Part shown: positions 37,167-45,980 of the stretch, piece after piece
Layout of the letters: every line of letters begins with the position of its first letter
How positions within the stretch are numbered: the stretch's first letter is position 1
NCBI RefSeq assembly: GCF_014205015.1
Contig: NZ_JACHMO010000001.1
Span: forward strand, 4,278,001 to 4,342,000
DNA from: Saccharothrix ecbatanensis
GTDB lineage: Bacteria > Actinomycetota > Actinomycetes > Mycobacteriales > Pseudonocardiaceae
Length of the DNA: 64,000 bases
Direction of reading: 5' to 3'
Made by a program: the position numbers and the translations under genes
The notes under the pieces: generated by a model
Databases searched by the model: none
Seen by the model: the letters and a program-made list of their open reading frames with translations, nothing else
What the model was told of the DNA's origin: nothing

Positions 37167-38751
37167 CACCGGGCTCGGGCAGCAGCACGCCGGGGTTGAG
37201 GATTCCGGCCGGGTCGAGGGCTGCCTTGGCGGCGGTCAGGGCCAGGGCGAACGGCTCCGGCCGCTGCCGGTCGTACCAGGGACGGTGATCGCGGCCGACG
37301 GCGTGGTGGTGGGTGATCGTGCCGCCGTGCGCGGCGATGGCCTCGGACACGGCGGCCTTGATCTCGTCCCACTGCGCGACCGTGCTGCCCCACTTGCCCG
37401 CCGCGTAGACGCCGAAGTACGGCGCGGGCCCGTCCGGGTAGACGTGGGTGAACCGGCAGGTGATCACGCCGACGCCGCAGACCTCGCGGATCGCCGCCTG
37501 CGCCGCTTCGGTGACGGCCGCGTGCAGGGCTTCGAACCGGTCCCACGTGCACGCGGTCTCGAACGTCTCCACGACCATGCCGATCCGGGCCAGCGCGTCA
37601 CGTTGGTAAGGCATGCGCAGGAACGACGACCGCCAGTCGTCCGAGACGCGAGTCGGCCCGGCGTCCACAACGCCACCGTGCTCCCGACACAGTTCGACGG
37701 CACGGGCCAGCGACGCGTCGACGGGGTGGTCCGCCGACTCGAACGCCAGCACCAGCACCCCACCGCCGGCGCTCACCCCGGCGTTGAGGAACGCCTCGGC
37801 GGCGTCGAGCAACCGGCAGTTCGACGGGTGCAGGCCGGACTGCGCGATGTCCCGGGTCGCGGCGACAGCGGCCGGGTAGTCAGCGAACCTGACCGACGCG
37901 CCCGCCCGGTGCTGGGGACGGTCGCGCAGCCGCATCCACGCCTCCGTGATCACGCCCAACGTGCCCTCGGACCCCAGGAACATCCGGTCCGGTGACGGTC
38001 CCGCGCCCGAGCCGGGCAGTCGCCGCGACTCGCTGATCCCCACCGGACTCACCACCCGAAGCGACTCCGTCAGGTCGTCGATGTGGGTCGTCAACGTGGC
38101 GTAGTGCCCGCTCGCCCGGGTCGCCAGCCACCCGCCCAGAGTGGAGAACTCGAAGGACTGCGGGAAATGCCGCAACGTCAACCCCGAGGGACGCAGCTGG
38201 TCCTCCAGGTGCGGACCGAACACGCCGGCCTGCACCCGGGCGGCACGGCTCGTGGTGTCGATCTCGATCACCCGGTCCAGCCGGCCCAGGTCGAGCGAGA
38301 CGACTCCGGGGTAGCCGGTGCAGCGCGGTTCGACGCCACCGACGACGGAACTGCCGCCACCGTAGGGAATCACCGCGACACCGGCACTTCCGCACCAGTC
38401 CAGCACGTCCACGACCTGCTGCTCGGTCGACGGCCGCACCACCAGATCGGGCACGTGCCGCAAGTCCCCGTGCAGGTTGCGGACCACGTCCCGGAACGCC
38501 TTGCCGTGTGCGTGGGCCGCGCGATCGGTGACGTCGTCGGAAGTGCAACCCGCCAACGAGTCCGGTGGCCGCAACCGTGCCGGCGGGAGCGCCAGGTCCA
38601 CCGGATCAGGTGGCTCGTGGTCGGTGAGGTCCTGTCCGGGCAGCAGGGCCGCCACCCGCTCGACCAGCGCGGCACGCTCGTTACCCGTGACCGCGCCCTC
38701 GACGGTTCCCCAACCCCACCACGACCTCGTCGACAAGACTTCCCTCACCAT
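37144..38751 (-). CDS. FAD-binding oxidase, alkyl-dihydroxyacetonephosphate synthase-like
   Basis: 535 residues from ATG 38751. The PCMH FAD-binding fold is visible: VVRPSTEQQVVDVLDWC, VIPYGGGSSVVGG, VSLDLGRLDRVIEIDTTSRAARVQAG, FSTLGGWLATRASGHY and MFLGSEGTLGVITEA. The C-terminal part has ITHHHAVGRDH, which corresponds to the active-site histidines of alkyl-DHAP synthase. True ether-lipid synthesis in this organism is not shown; a related 2-hydroxyacid oxidase is the alternative. It is divergent from the PLP gene at 38824. Confidence 0.87.
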   Translation of the reverse strand: MVREVLSTRSWWGWGTVEGAVTGNERAALVERVAALLPGQDLTDHEPPDPVDLALPPARLRPPDSLAGCTSDDVTDRAAHAHGKAFRDVVRNLHGDLRHVPDLVVRPSTEQQVVDVLDWCGSAGVAVIPYGGGSSVVGGVEPRCTGYPGVVSLDLGRLDRVIEIDTTSRAARVQAGVFGPHLEDQLRPSGLTLRHFPQSFEFSTLGGWLATRASGHYATLTTHIDDLTESLRVVSPVGISESRRLPGSGAGPSPDRMFLGSEGTLGVITEAWMRLRDRPQHRAGASVRFADYPAAVAATRDIAQSGLHPSNCRLLDAAEAFLNAGVSAGGGVLVLAFESADHPVDASLARAVELCREHGGVVDAGPTRVSDDWRSSFLRMPYQRDALARIGMVVETFETACTWDRFEALHAAVTEAAQAAIREVCGVGVITCRFTHVYPDGPAPYFGVYAAGKWGSTVAQWDEIKAAVSEAIAAHGGTITHHHAVGRDHRPWYDRQRPEPFALALTAAKAALDPAGILNPGVLLPEPGVRGRVTW

Positions 38752-38823
38752 TCCAGGGGTCGGATATCCGAAGTGCCCGCACCCACCGCTGAACCGGATT
38801 CCCGTGGAAAACGTAACCAGAGC

Positions 38824-39624
38824 ATGGCCGTTTCCGAGAAGGCATGTCTTGACAATTTAACACCCCCCGTGGTTCTTGACCGATTAACGGTTGACAGCGG
38901 CTCAGTGGTGGTCGCACGCGAGGATGTCCTGCCAGGCGGCACAAAACAGAGGGCAATCGGTCCGTACCTGGTGGACGCGATGGACCGGGGCGTCTCGTCA
39001 TTCGTCTACGCCAGTCCGGCGCCGGGGTTCGCGCAGGTCGCCCTCGCATACACGAGTCGGTTGTTGGGCGCCGAGTGCGTGCTGTTCTGCGAGTTGCTCG
39101 ACGGTGATTTCCACGAGTTTTCCCTGCTCGCGCAGTCTTACGGTGCAAGAATCCACGCCTCCGCCTCGCTCTACGACGCCGAGGAGGAGGCGGAGGCCTT
39201 CTGCGGCGACGACGAGCGGATGCTCAAGCTCCCGCTCGGCTTCGGCTGCACGGAGTACACGTCGCACCTGCGCCAAGCGCTCACCCGTGAGTGGGCGAAC
39301 GTCGTGGCGGAGCTGGGGACGACGCCGCGGCGGCTCTGGCTGCCCGTCGGCAGCGCGACGCTGGCGACCGCGTTCCGCCAGGTGCTGCCCAAGACCGTGG
39401 AGCTGCACTGCGTCGACGTGCGGATCCTCGAAGAGAGCGACGAGCGGATCAAGCAGCTCGGCGAGCTGCCCGGCGTCGTGCTGTACCGGAGTGACCAGGA
39501 GTTCCTGGAAGCGGCGACCACACCGCCGCCGTTCCCCTCCAACGCCTTCTACGACGCGAAGCTCTGGCCGTTGATCAGGGAACACGCGGCCGACGGCGAT
39601 GTCTGGTGGAACGTGGCGCGGTAA
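38824..39624 (+). CDS. PLP fold-type II enzyme (ACC deaminase/D-cysteine desulfhydrase-like)
   Basis: 266 residues from ATG 38824. TPPVVLDRLT followed by VVVAREDVLPGGTKQRA matches the start of the TrpB-fold family, where the Lys of 'GGxKxR' binds PLP. LWLPVGSATLATAF could be the phosphate loop. The protein is shorter than ACC deaminase (about 330). The first 25 codons are AT-rich and hold two TTA leucine codons, rare in this DNA and a sign of bldA dependence. The substrate is unknown. A longer open frame upstream is a shadow of the divergent oxidase gene. Confidence 0.72.
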   Translation: MAVSEKACLDNLTPPVVLDRLTVDSGSVVVAREDVLPGGTKQRAIGPYLVDAMDRGVSSFVYASPAPGFAQVALAYTSRLLGAECVLFCELLDGDFHEFSLLAQSYGARIHASASLYDAEEEAEAFCGDDERMLKLPLGFGCTEYTSHLRQALTREWANVVAELGTTPRRLWLPVGSATLATAFRQVLPKTVELHCVDVRILEESDERIKQLGELPGVVLYRSDQEFLEAATTPPPFPSNAFYDAKLWPLIREHAADGDVWWNVAR

Positions 39625-39730
39625 TCCGGTCACGCTCTGATTGCCGACGATCGGCGGGCTGACACTTTCAGGTGACACGAGGACCATCACATGGTGTGAC
39701 CATCCCTGCTCACAAAGTGAGGTGACACCG

Positions 39731-40867
39731 GTGCGGAGAACCCTGCAACTCCTCGCTGCCGCCTTGCTCGTCGTGCCCCTGTTAGTCGGAACCGCTTCTG
39801 CGGCTCCTGGGCTCGTCGAGCAAGTCCAGAAGGTCGGCGAGGACGAGGTCGTCTCGACCGTCCTCGACGGCGAGAACCGTTCCACGACGGTCGAACGACC
39901 TGGTTCGTGGTACCTGAAAGCCCACTTCACCGGCCTGCGCCTGGTCGCGGGCGACGTGCTCACGGTGGCCGACCCGGCCGGCGCCGAGGCCTACCGCTAC
40001 ACCGCCGACGTGACCGCGTCGGGCACGGCCACCGTGGACGCGACCGGTTTCTGGGCGATGTCCGTGACCGGCGACAAGGCCGTGATCAGCCTCCGCGGCC
40101 GGGACGGCGGACCGGCGCACCCGGCCAGCCGGGTGACCCTCGACAAGATCACCCGCGGGTACACCGACGCCGAGATGGACGCGGCGGCGGAGATCGGGCC
40201 GCGGAGCATCTGCGGCACGAACGACTACCGCGACGCGGTCTGCTACCAGTCGAGCAACCCCACCGAGTTCGGCCGGACCAGGGCGGTGGCCAAGCTGCTG
40301 CGCAACGGCGGTTCGCTGTGCACGGCGTGGCGGGTCGGCCCGAACAACCGGATGCTGACCAACAACCACTGCTTCACCAGTGGCACCGGCATCGAGGTGT
40401 GGTTCAACTACCAGTGCCCGACGTGCGGCGGCACCACGTCCGCGACCGTCACCAAGGTGCTGGTGTCGTCGGTGCTCAAGACGAGTGCGGCGTTGGACTA
40501 CACGTTGTTCAGCGTCACGAACTTCACCGCGCTGTCGTCGTTCGGGTACCTGGAGCTCGACGCGCGGGTGCCGGCGGTCGGCGAGGAGATGTACATCGTC
40601 GGCCACCCGGCCGGGAAGCTGAAGAAGCTGTCCTTGCGTGACGACCAGAACGCCGGCGGGTACTGCAAGGTATCGGCCGTCCGGGTGAACGGCAGCTCGT
40701 CCCAGTCCGACATCGCCTACCGGTGCGACACCGAGGGCGGCTCGTCCGGTTCGCCGGTGCTGTCCCGGCGTACGCACAAGGTGATCGGCCTGCACCACTA
40801 CGGCGGCTGCCCGAACCAGGGCGTCCGCATCGACCTGGTCTACGCCCAGATCAGCTCGCTGCTGTGA
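39731..40867 (+). CDS. Secreted trypsin-like serine protease
   Basis: 378 residues from GTG 39731. The signal peptide is MRRTLQLLAAALLVVPLLVG with an ASA cut. A prodomain of about 140 residues precedes a chymotrypsin fold with the triad in LTNNHCF (His), ALDYTLFSV (Asp) and EGGSSGSPVLS (Ser). Several cysteine pairs (RSICGTND, CYQSS, LCTAWRV, YQCPTCGG, GGYCKV, YRCDTEG) suit export. It is like actinomycete/lysobacterial S1 proteases of the lysyl-endopeptidase group. A strong terminator follows at once. Confidence 0.9.
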   Translation: MRRTLQLLAAALLVVPLLVGTASAAPGLVEQVQKVGEDEVVSTVLDGENRSTTVERPGSWYLKAHFTGLRLVAGDVLTVADPAGAEAYRYTADVTASGTATVDATGFWAMSVTGDKAVISLRGRDGGPAHPASRVTLDKITRGYTDAEMDAAAEIGPRSICGTNDYRDAVCYQSSNPTEFGRTRAVAKLLRNGGSLCTAWRVGPNNRMLTNNHCFTSGTGIEVWFNYQCPTCGGTTSATVTKVLVSSVLKTSAALDYTLFSVTNFTALSSFGYLELDARVPAVGEEMYIVGHPAGKLKKLSLRDDQNAGGYCKVSAVRVNGSSSQSDIAYRCDTEGGSSGSPVLSRRTHKVIGLHHYGGCPNQGVRIDLVYAQISSLL

Positions 40868-40870
40868 GCA

Positions 40871-40909
40871 TCGGGCCGCGTTCGGCCCATCATCGGCCGA
40901 ACGCGGCCC
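40871..40909 (+). terminator. Terminator after serine protease gene
   Basis: CGGGCCGCGTTCGGCC (40871-40886) pairs with GGCCGAACGCGGCCCG (40894-40909), a perfect 16-bp stem with a seven-base loop four bases after the stop codon. Confidence 0.88.
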
Positions 40910-41029
40910 GCCACCCGACGTCAATGTTAATATTTCACCACTCGCCCGAATGGCTGGTGATTTTTTACCAGATACGTGGCGACACTGGGCCGGTCCCTGC
41001 AACCGCCATTTTTCCCTGCGGAGGCTGCC

Positions 41030-42196
41030 ATGATCCCACGCCTGCTCGTCGGGGCGTCCGTCGCCACGCTGCTAGTCGCCACACCGTTCTTCCCACCCAC
41101 CGCGGTCGCCGCCGCGCCGAACTCCGCCGACTTGAACTCGGTGGTGGTAGCGGAGATGCGTGAACGCGGCGCGGCGATCGCCGACACCAGCCGGACCGCC
41201 AGGGTGAACGCCACCAGGCAGGCGGGCGAGTGGGCCTTCGGCACCGCCGTCCTCACCACCGCGCCCGGCTCCGACGAACACCCGGAGGGCTGGCTTTTCG
41301 TCGGCCACCGCGTCAAGGGCGCGTGGACGGTGGCGCTGGAAGGCGAGCCGGCGTTCGCCGACCTGACGTCACGAGCGCCGTTCGTCGCCGACGAGGAACG
41401 CACGTTGCTGGCCGAACAGGACGGCCGTCAGATCGGCGCCACCAGTGCCACCGACGGGCGCACCGGCATGGCGTTGCCGTGGGCGGTCGGGCAGACGTGG
41501 GGAATGCCGGGTGGCCCGCACGGCTGGTCCGGGAGTGCGGCGCCGTGGAGCTCGCTCGACCTGGCCGGCGGTGACCAACGCGTCCTCGCCGCCCGAGGCG
41601 GCACGGCCTACACGATGTGCACCGGTTGGATCCGAGTAATCCACGACCGTGGCTACTCCACCGACTACTACCACCTGTGGAACAGCATCAACGTCAACGG
41701 CGCCGGCGTCAGCCAGGGAACCTTCCTCGGCCACACGGGCACGGACGTCACCTGCGGCGGCGCGGCCTCAGGTCGGCACGTCCACTTCGGGCTGCGGCAG
41801 AACAGCGCGTACATCGGCATCGCCCAGCACAACATCGGCAAGTGGGTCCCCCAAAACGGCGGAGCCGCGTACCAGGGCTCGGCGTTGCACGGCAGCGCCC
41901 GCGTCTACGCCGGCGGCGCGCTCTACAACTACGGCGCACTCGGCTTCACCCAGGGCCTCATCGACGCCAACGGCGGCGGTTCCGTCAACAAGCGCACCGG
42001 CCCCGGCACCGGCTACGGCGTCGCGGGCTCCGTGGGCGACGGCGCCACAGTGACAGTCTCCTGCTCCGCCAACGGAACCTCACACACCGGCCGCTGGGGC
42101 ACCACCAACCTGTGGAACAGGCTGACAGACGGAACCTGGGTAACCGACGCCTTCATGTGGACCGGCGTGAACGGCCCGATCAACGGCTGGTGCTGA
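41030..42196 (+). CDS. Secreted M23-family (LasA/beta-lytic type) metallopeptidase with C-terminal SH3-like domain
   Basis: 388 residues from ATG 41030 after CGGAGGCTGCC. A signal peptide ends near VAAA at residue 24. The catalytic domain has GGPHGWSG...SSLDLAGG (the His and Asp zinc ligands of M23), then RVIHDRGYSTDYYHL and the final zinc His in GRHVHFGLR. The last 90 residues (LIDANGGGSVNKRTGPGTGYGV...TVSCSANG) form an SH3-like wall-binding domain. It likely cuts Gly-rich bonds in peptidoglycan or proteins outside the cell. The spacer before it contains a TCACCA/TGGTGA inverted repeat in an AT-rich island (about 40934-40965). Confidence 0.9.
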   Translation: MIPRLLVGASVATLLVATPFFPPTAVAAAPNSADLNSVVVAEMRERGAAIADTSRTARVNATRQAGEWAFGTAVLTTAPGSDEHPEGWLFVGHRVKGAWTVALEGEPAFADLTSRAPFVADEERTLLAEQDGRQIGATSATDGRTGMALPWAVGQTWGMPGGPHGWSGSAAPWSSLDLAGGDQRVLAARGGTAYTMCTGWIRVIHDRGYSTDYYHLWNSINVNGAGVSQGTFLGHTGTDVTCGGAASGRHVHFGLRQNSAYIGIAQHNIGKWVPQNGGAAYQGSALHGSARVYAGGALYNYGALGFTQGLIDANGGGSVNKRTGPGTGYGVAGSVGDGATVTVSCSANGTSHTGRWGTTNLWNRLTDGTWVTDAFMWTGVNGPINGWC

Positions 42197-42200
42197 CACC

Positions 42201-42236
42201 CACCGCGCCGCCCGGGGCCACCCGGGCGGCGCGGTG
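42201..42236. terminator. Terminator between convergent genes
   Basis: CACCGCGCCGCCCGGG (42201-42216) pairs with CCCGGGCGGCGCGGTG (42221-42236) around GCCA. It serves the M23 gene and the convergent hydrolase gene. Confidence 0.88.
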
Positions 42237-42257
42237 CGCCGTGAATGTCCCGGATGG

Positions 42258-43589
42258 TCATCGTCGCTCTTGGAGGAAGGCGGGAACGTCGGTGCGGGTT
42301 GGGTAGTTCGGCAAGGGCGCCGCCTTGTCCTGCAGGAACGCGTCGACGACCGCGCCGGCCGTTTCGTCGTTGTTGTCGAGGCCGTTCCACATGTGGTGCC
42401 CGACGCCGGGCAGGTACTGGGTTCGGTCGATCGCCGGGTTGCCGTCGAGGATCGCGGTGGCCCATTGACGGGTCTGCGACGAGCATTCGGCGATCATCAG
42501 CATCGCGGGCACGGTGGACCGCGCCAGTTGCGGGGCGATCGAAGGCGAGTCCTTGATCGTCTCCTGGATCCGCAGGCTCGCGGCGGCGCTGAAGGAGAAG
42601 TTGCCGGGGGTGTCCTCGGCGGGAATGCGGTGCGCGTCCTGTGCGCAGTAGGCGGATGCGGTGTCGCTGCCGAGATCGGCGGCCTCGAAGGCGTTGGCGC
42701 CTTCGGCCTGGCCGATCAGGCCGGTTTCGGGCGAGAGCAGGCCCAGCCGCATGAGGCCGAACGCGACGGCGTACCTCGGGATGCGGGTGGCTCGGGGGCC
42801 GCTCATCGCCGGGCCGAGGTTGCGGGCGTTCGGCCGTCCTTGCTGCCCGGTGGCCTGCGCGGTGGGGCCGTCCATCGGACCGGGCTCGGCGATGATCGCC
42901 TTGTGCACGCGGGTGGCGACGTCGGGCTCGGCCAGCGCCCGGGTGAGGATGACCGCTCCTGAGGAGAAGCCGAGGACGTCGACCTGCCCTTGGTCCAGGT
43001 GGTCGATGAACGCCGCGAGGTCGCGGACCGACCTGGAAATGCCGTACTGGTCCATGGGCAGCAGGTCGCTTCGGCCGCCGCCGGCTTGTTCGTAGGCGTA
43101 GACGTCGTAACCCTGTCGTGCCAGTAGTTGCAGGAAACGGTGGTCGAGCACCGAAATGCTGCGGACGGGCCCGCCGTGGAGGTAGACGAGGGGTGTTGCG
43201 CGGCGAGCGCTGCCTGTGGGCGGGTAGTGGTACACCGCGACCCGGCTGCCCGTGGCCAGGCTCCATTGCTGCGTGGTCACGAACGGCAGAGCGGCCGGTT
43301 TCACCCGGTCGGTCGGTGCGCTCGGAATGCAGACCACGGCGGCCAGCGCGACGGCGAGGATCACCGGCAGGAACGGCACCCACCGACGTGACCCGGCACG
43401 GCGGCGGGCGCGCCACACCGCGACAGCGGCTCCCACTCCAAGGGTCGCCAGCCACGCCAGGAGTCCGTAGGCCGCCCCGTCGGTCAGGACGAGCAGCGCC
43501 AGGAGCAGGACGACCAGTCCGAGGACGGCGACGGCGGAGAGGCCGAGACGACCGGTGAAACGGGCGAAACGGCGGACGGATTTCAGCAC
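42258..43589 (-). CDS. Membrane-anchored alpha/beta hydrolase (proline iminopeptidase-like)
   Basis: About 443 residues; GTG at 43589 or 43592, just after GGAGG. Three to four N-terminal membrane helices (LSAVAVLGLVVLLLALLVL, GLLAWLATLGVGAAVAVW, LPVILAVALAAVVCI) precede an alpha/beta hydrolase. The oxyanion region is VYLHGGPVRSI, YAYEQAGGGRSD marks the prolyl-peptidase-like group, and the nucleophile is in LGFSSGAVI. The final His is in PGVGHHMWNG. The active site is probably outside the membrane. It is divergent from a TetR gene, with one perfect operator between them. Confidence 0.83.
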   Translation of the reverse strand: MLKSVRRFARFTGRLGLSAVAVLGLVVLLLALLVLTDGAAYGLLAWLATLGVGAAVAVWRARRRAGSRRWVPFLPVILAVALAAVVCIPSAPTDRVKPAALPFVTTQQWSLATGSRVAVYHYPPTGSARRATPLVYLHGGPVRSISVLDHRFLQLLARQGYDVYAYEQAGGGRSDLLPMDQYGISRSVRDLAAFIDHLDQGQVDVLGFSSGAVILTRALAEPDVATRVHKAIIAEPGPMDGPTAQATGQQGRPNARNLGPAMSGPRATRIPRYAVAFGLMRLGLLSPETGLIGQAEGANAFEAADLGSDTASAYCAQDAHRIPAEDTPGNFSFSAAASLRIQETIKDSPSIAPQLARSTVPAMLMIAECSSQTRQWATAILDGNPAIDRTQYLPGVGHHMWNGLDNNDETAGAVVDAFLQDKAAPLPNYPTRTDVPAFLQERR

Positions 43590-43612
43590 CACGCCTCCAG
43601 CAAGGGTTTCTG

Positions 43613-43634
43613 AACTTAGTTTCAAAACTAAGTT
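43613..43634. promoter_or_regulatory. Perfect inverted-repeat operator between hydrolase and TetR genes
   Basis: AACTTAGTTT (43613-43622) and AAACTAAGTT (43625-43634) are exact inverse complements separated by CA, in a short AT-rich island. Size, symmetry and place between divergent genes are typical of a TetR autoregulatory operator that also controls the neighbour. Confidence 0.88.
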
Positions 43635-43658
43635 AACACGCCGGTTAGACTGGTCGGC

Positions 43659-44234
43659 GTGGGCAGGCCGAAGACGAACGACGACACCGTGAAGGAGCGG
43701 CTTGTCGAGTCGGCGACAGAACTGCTGGCCACCCGCCCGCTCGAATCGATCACGGTCCGCGCGCTGGCGACCGGTGCCGGGGCCGCAACAGCGGCGGTGT
43801 ACACGCTGTTCGGCAGCAAGGACGCGCTGATCGCCGAGGTGCGCGGCAGGGCTGCCGCGGGGTTGTTCCGCGAACTGTCGGCGGTGCCGGCCACCGACGA
43901 CCCGCTCGCCGACCTCTACGCCCTCGCCTCCGCCTACCGGCGCTGGGGGCGCGTGCACGCTCATCTCTACGCCGCGTTGTTCGGCGGTGTGCAGACCTTC
44001 AATCCGTCGGGCGCGGTCGGCACCCGCGACCCCGTCGCCCCGCTCCTGAACGCCATCGACCGCGCCCTGGCCTCGGCCAAGCTCGCCGGCGACGCCACCA
44101 CGATCGCGCTGTCCCTCTGGGTGACCCTGCACGGGATCGTCACCCTCGAACTGGCCGGGGCGCTCAACATCGGCACCGCCGAAAAAACCTTCCAATCGGC
44201 CATCCCCGCGGCTATCCGCGGGTGGACGGCCTGA
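43659..44234 (+). CDS. TetR-family regulator of the adjacent hydrolase
   Basis: 191 residues from GTG 43659. The HTH is MGRPKTNDDTVKERLVESA then LATRPLESITVRALATGAGA with the recognition helix AATAAVYTLFGSKDALIAEV. The helical C-terminal domain includes WVTLHGIVTLELAG, as in the TetR_C_13/33 groups. The perfect palindrome upstream is its probable site. It ends six bases from the convergent kinase stop. Confidence 0.9.
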   Translation: MGRPKTNDDTVKERLVESATELLATRPLESITVRALATGAGAATAAVYTLFGSKDALIAEVRGRAAAGLFRELSAVPATDDPLADLYALASAYRRWGRVHAHLYAALFGGVQTFNPSGAVGTRDPVAPLLNAIDRALASAKLAGDATTIALSLWVTLHGIVTLELAGALNIGTAEKTFQSAIPAAIRGWTA

Positions 44235-44240
44235 CCGGCG

Positions 44241-45686
44241 TCAGCCCTGCCCAGAACTACAAGTGACATCCGGTTGCAGTGTCACAGGGCCGTTAGCGGT
44301 GAACCCGAAGCTCGTGGAGCCGTCCACCGGCAATTTCGCGTTGTGGTCGGCGTTGGTGACCCTCACCGACCCGGATTCCGCCGTGAACGAGCCGTTCCAC
44401 AGATTGCTGATCACGTGCCCGGCCGGCTGTGGCCAGCTCACGGTCCAACCGCCAAGCGGGCGTTCAGCGGCGTTGCGCACGGTCACCACAGCCTGGTAAC
44501 CACCCGGCCAGGTGGTCGTGACCGCGAAGTCGGCGGCGCACTCAGCCGACGACGTCGCCGAGTTGGTGTCAGGCGAGTCGTCGGAAGTAGAAACGGCGCT
44601 GGTCGGAGCGACACTCGCTGAGGCACTGGTGCTTGAGGCAGTCGCCGACGTACTGGTCCGACTCGTAGGCCCGCTCAACGCACGGTCGTCCGATTCGTCA
44701 CCCCGCAAGGCGTTGACGACCACCACACCACCGACGACCAACGCCACCGCGCCGACCATCGCCACCGAGATCCTCCGCCAGGGCGCCCGACGCGGCATGA
44801 CCAACGGCATCGTGTCCCGAACCGGCTCCGCAGCAGGCACGGAAACAGACTCCGCGGCCTCCGCGCCAGGCAACGCCCGCCCCTCAACCACCGCACCCAG
44901 CAGATCGTGCATCTCGGCCATCGTCGGCCGCTCCATCGGCTCCCGCCGCAGCACGCGCATCAGCACGTCACCCAACGGACCAGGGAACCGAAGCGGCGCG
45001 ACCTCTGCCTCCGACACCCGCCTCAACAGCGCATACGGGTTGTCAGTGGTCCCGAACGGCGGGTGGCCTTCCAGCGCCGCGTACAGCGTCGCCCCCAACG
45101 AGTACACGTCGGACGCGAACACCGCGTCCTCCCCCGCCGCCACCTCAGGCGCGAGGAACGCGGGCGTGCCGACGATGGCACGGGCGTCCGTCACCGTGCC
45201 CTCGCCGATCGCCCGCGCGATGCCGAAGTCGGCGATCTTCGCGGTGCCGTCGTCGGCCAGCAGGATGTTGAACGTGGAGACGTCCCGGTGCACGATCCCC
45301 ACCGCGTGCGCCGCCGTCAACGCCGACGCGACCTGCCACCCGACCCCCGCCACCAGGGCCTCCGGCAACGGACCGCGCTCGTCGATCAACTCGGCCAACG
45401 TCCGCGACGGCAGGTACTCCATCACCAGGCACGGCTTGCCACCGTGCTCGACCACGTCGTGCACGGTCACCGCGTGCGGATGCCGCAACCGCGCCGCGAC
45501 CCGACCCTCCCGCAACGTCCGGCTTACCGCATCCGGCGAGTCACCTGAGCCGGCGCCAAGGAACTTGATCGCGACCGCGCGCCCCAGCCGCTCGTCGCGC
45601 GCCCGCCAGACGACACCACCGGCCCCCCGCCCGACCAACGCCACGAGCCGATACCGCCCGGCAATGACCTCGTCCCGTTCCGACAC
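44241..45686 (-). CDS. Membrane Ser/Thr protein kinase with extracellular CBM2 cellulose-binding domain
   Basis: 481 residues from ATG 45686. The kinase domain is residues 11-270: VGRGAGGVVWRA, AIKFL (Lys41), HRDVSTFNILL (133-143) and IADFGIA (152-158). The catalytic-loop Lys of HRDxKPxN is Ser. A membrane helix (about 306-327) and a Ser/Thr/Ala linker (340-380) follow. Residues 383-476 are a complete CBM2: Cys383 and Cys476, with the three surface Trp in TTWPGGYQ, GWTVSWPQP and SNLWNGSF. The same domain ends the mannanase at 628-1992. The layout places the kinase inside and the cellulose binder outside, which suggests a substrate or wall sensor. No partner is evident. Confidence 0.93.
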   Translation of the reverse strand: MSERDEVIAGRYRLVALVGRGAGGVVWRARDERLGRAVAIKFLGAGSGDSPDAVSRTLREGRVAARLRHPHAVTVHDVVEHGGKPCLVMEYLPSRTLAELIDERGPLPEALVAGVGWQVASALTAAHAVGIVHRDVSTFNILLADDGTAKIADFGIARAIGEGTVTDARAIVGTPAFLAPEVAAGEDAVFASDVYSLGATLYAALEGHPPFGTTDNPYALLRRVSEAEVAPLRFPGPLGDVLMRVLRREPMERPTMAEMHDLLGAVVEGRALPGAEAAESVSVPAAEPVRDTMPLVMPRRAPWRRISVAMVGAVALVVGGVVVVNALRGDESDDRALSGPTSRTSTSATASSTSASASVAPTSAVSTSDDSPDTNSATSSAECAADFAVTTTWPGGYQAVVTVRNAAERPLGGWTVSWPQPAGHVISNLWNGSFTAESGSVRVTNADHNAKLPVDGSTSFGFTANGPVTLQPDVTCSSGQG

Positions 45687-45980
45687 AGCCAGACGCTACT
45701 TCGCCACCCGACCCCCGGGCCACCTCCACCCGTCGGACGCCGAAATCGATCGCACAGCGTAACCAGCGGCGGGCACCGTCGGGCCTGGGCACGACCCGTT
45801 GCTCTCGGGCTCTTGAGCGACATCCAACAGCTCCGCAAGTAGAGCGACGCGGGATCCGCTACCCGAGTGCCGACCTTGTCGGCACGCCTGGAACACGGTC
45901 GCTGCCCATGCGGCAACTGCCGGACCGTTGCGGTGGGCGCCCGACGACGTGTCGCCGGGCGCCCAAGTGCCGGGACGGAC

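Noticed and set aside
38083..38823. N-terminal extension of the PLP enzyme to a 513-residue protein
   Set aside because: This part is antisense to the FAD oxidase gene, and the homologous protein begins near the ATG at 38824.
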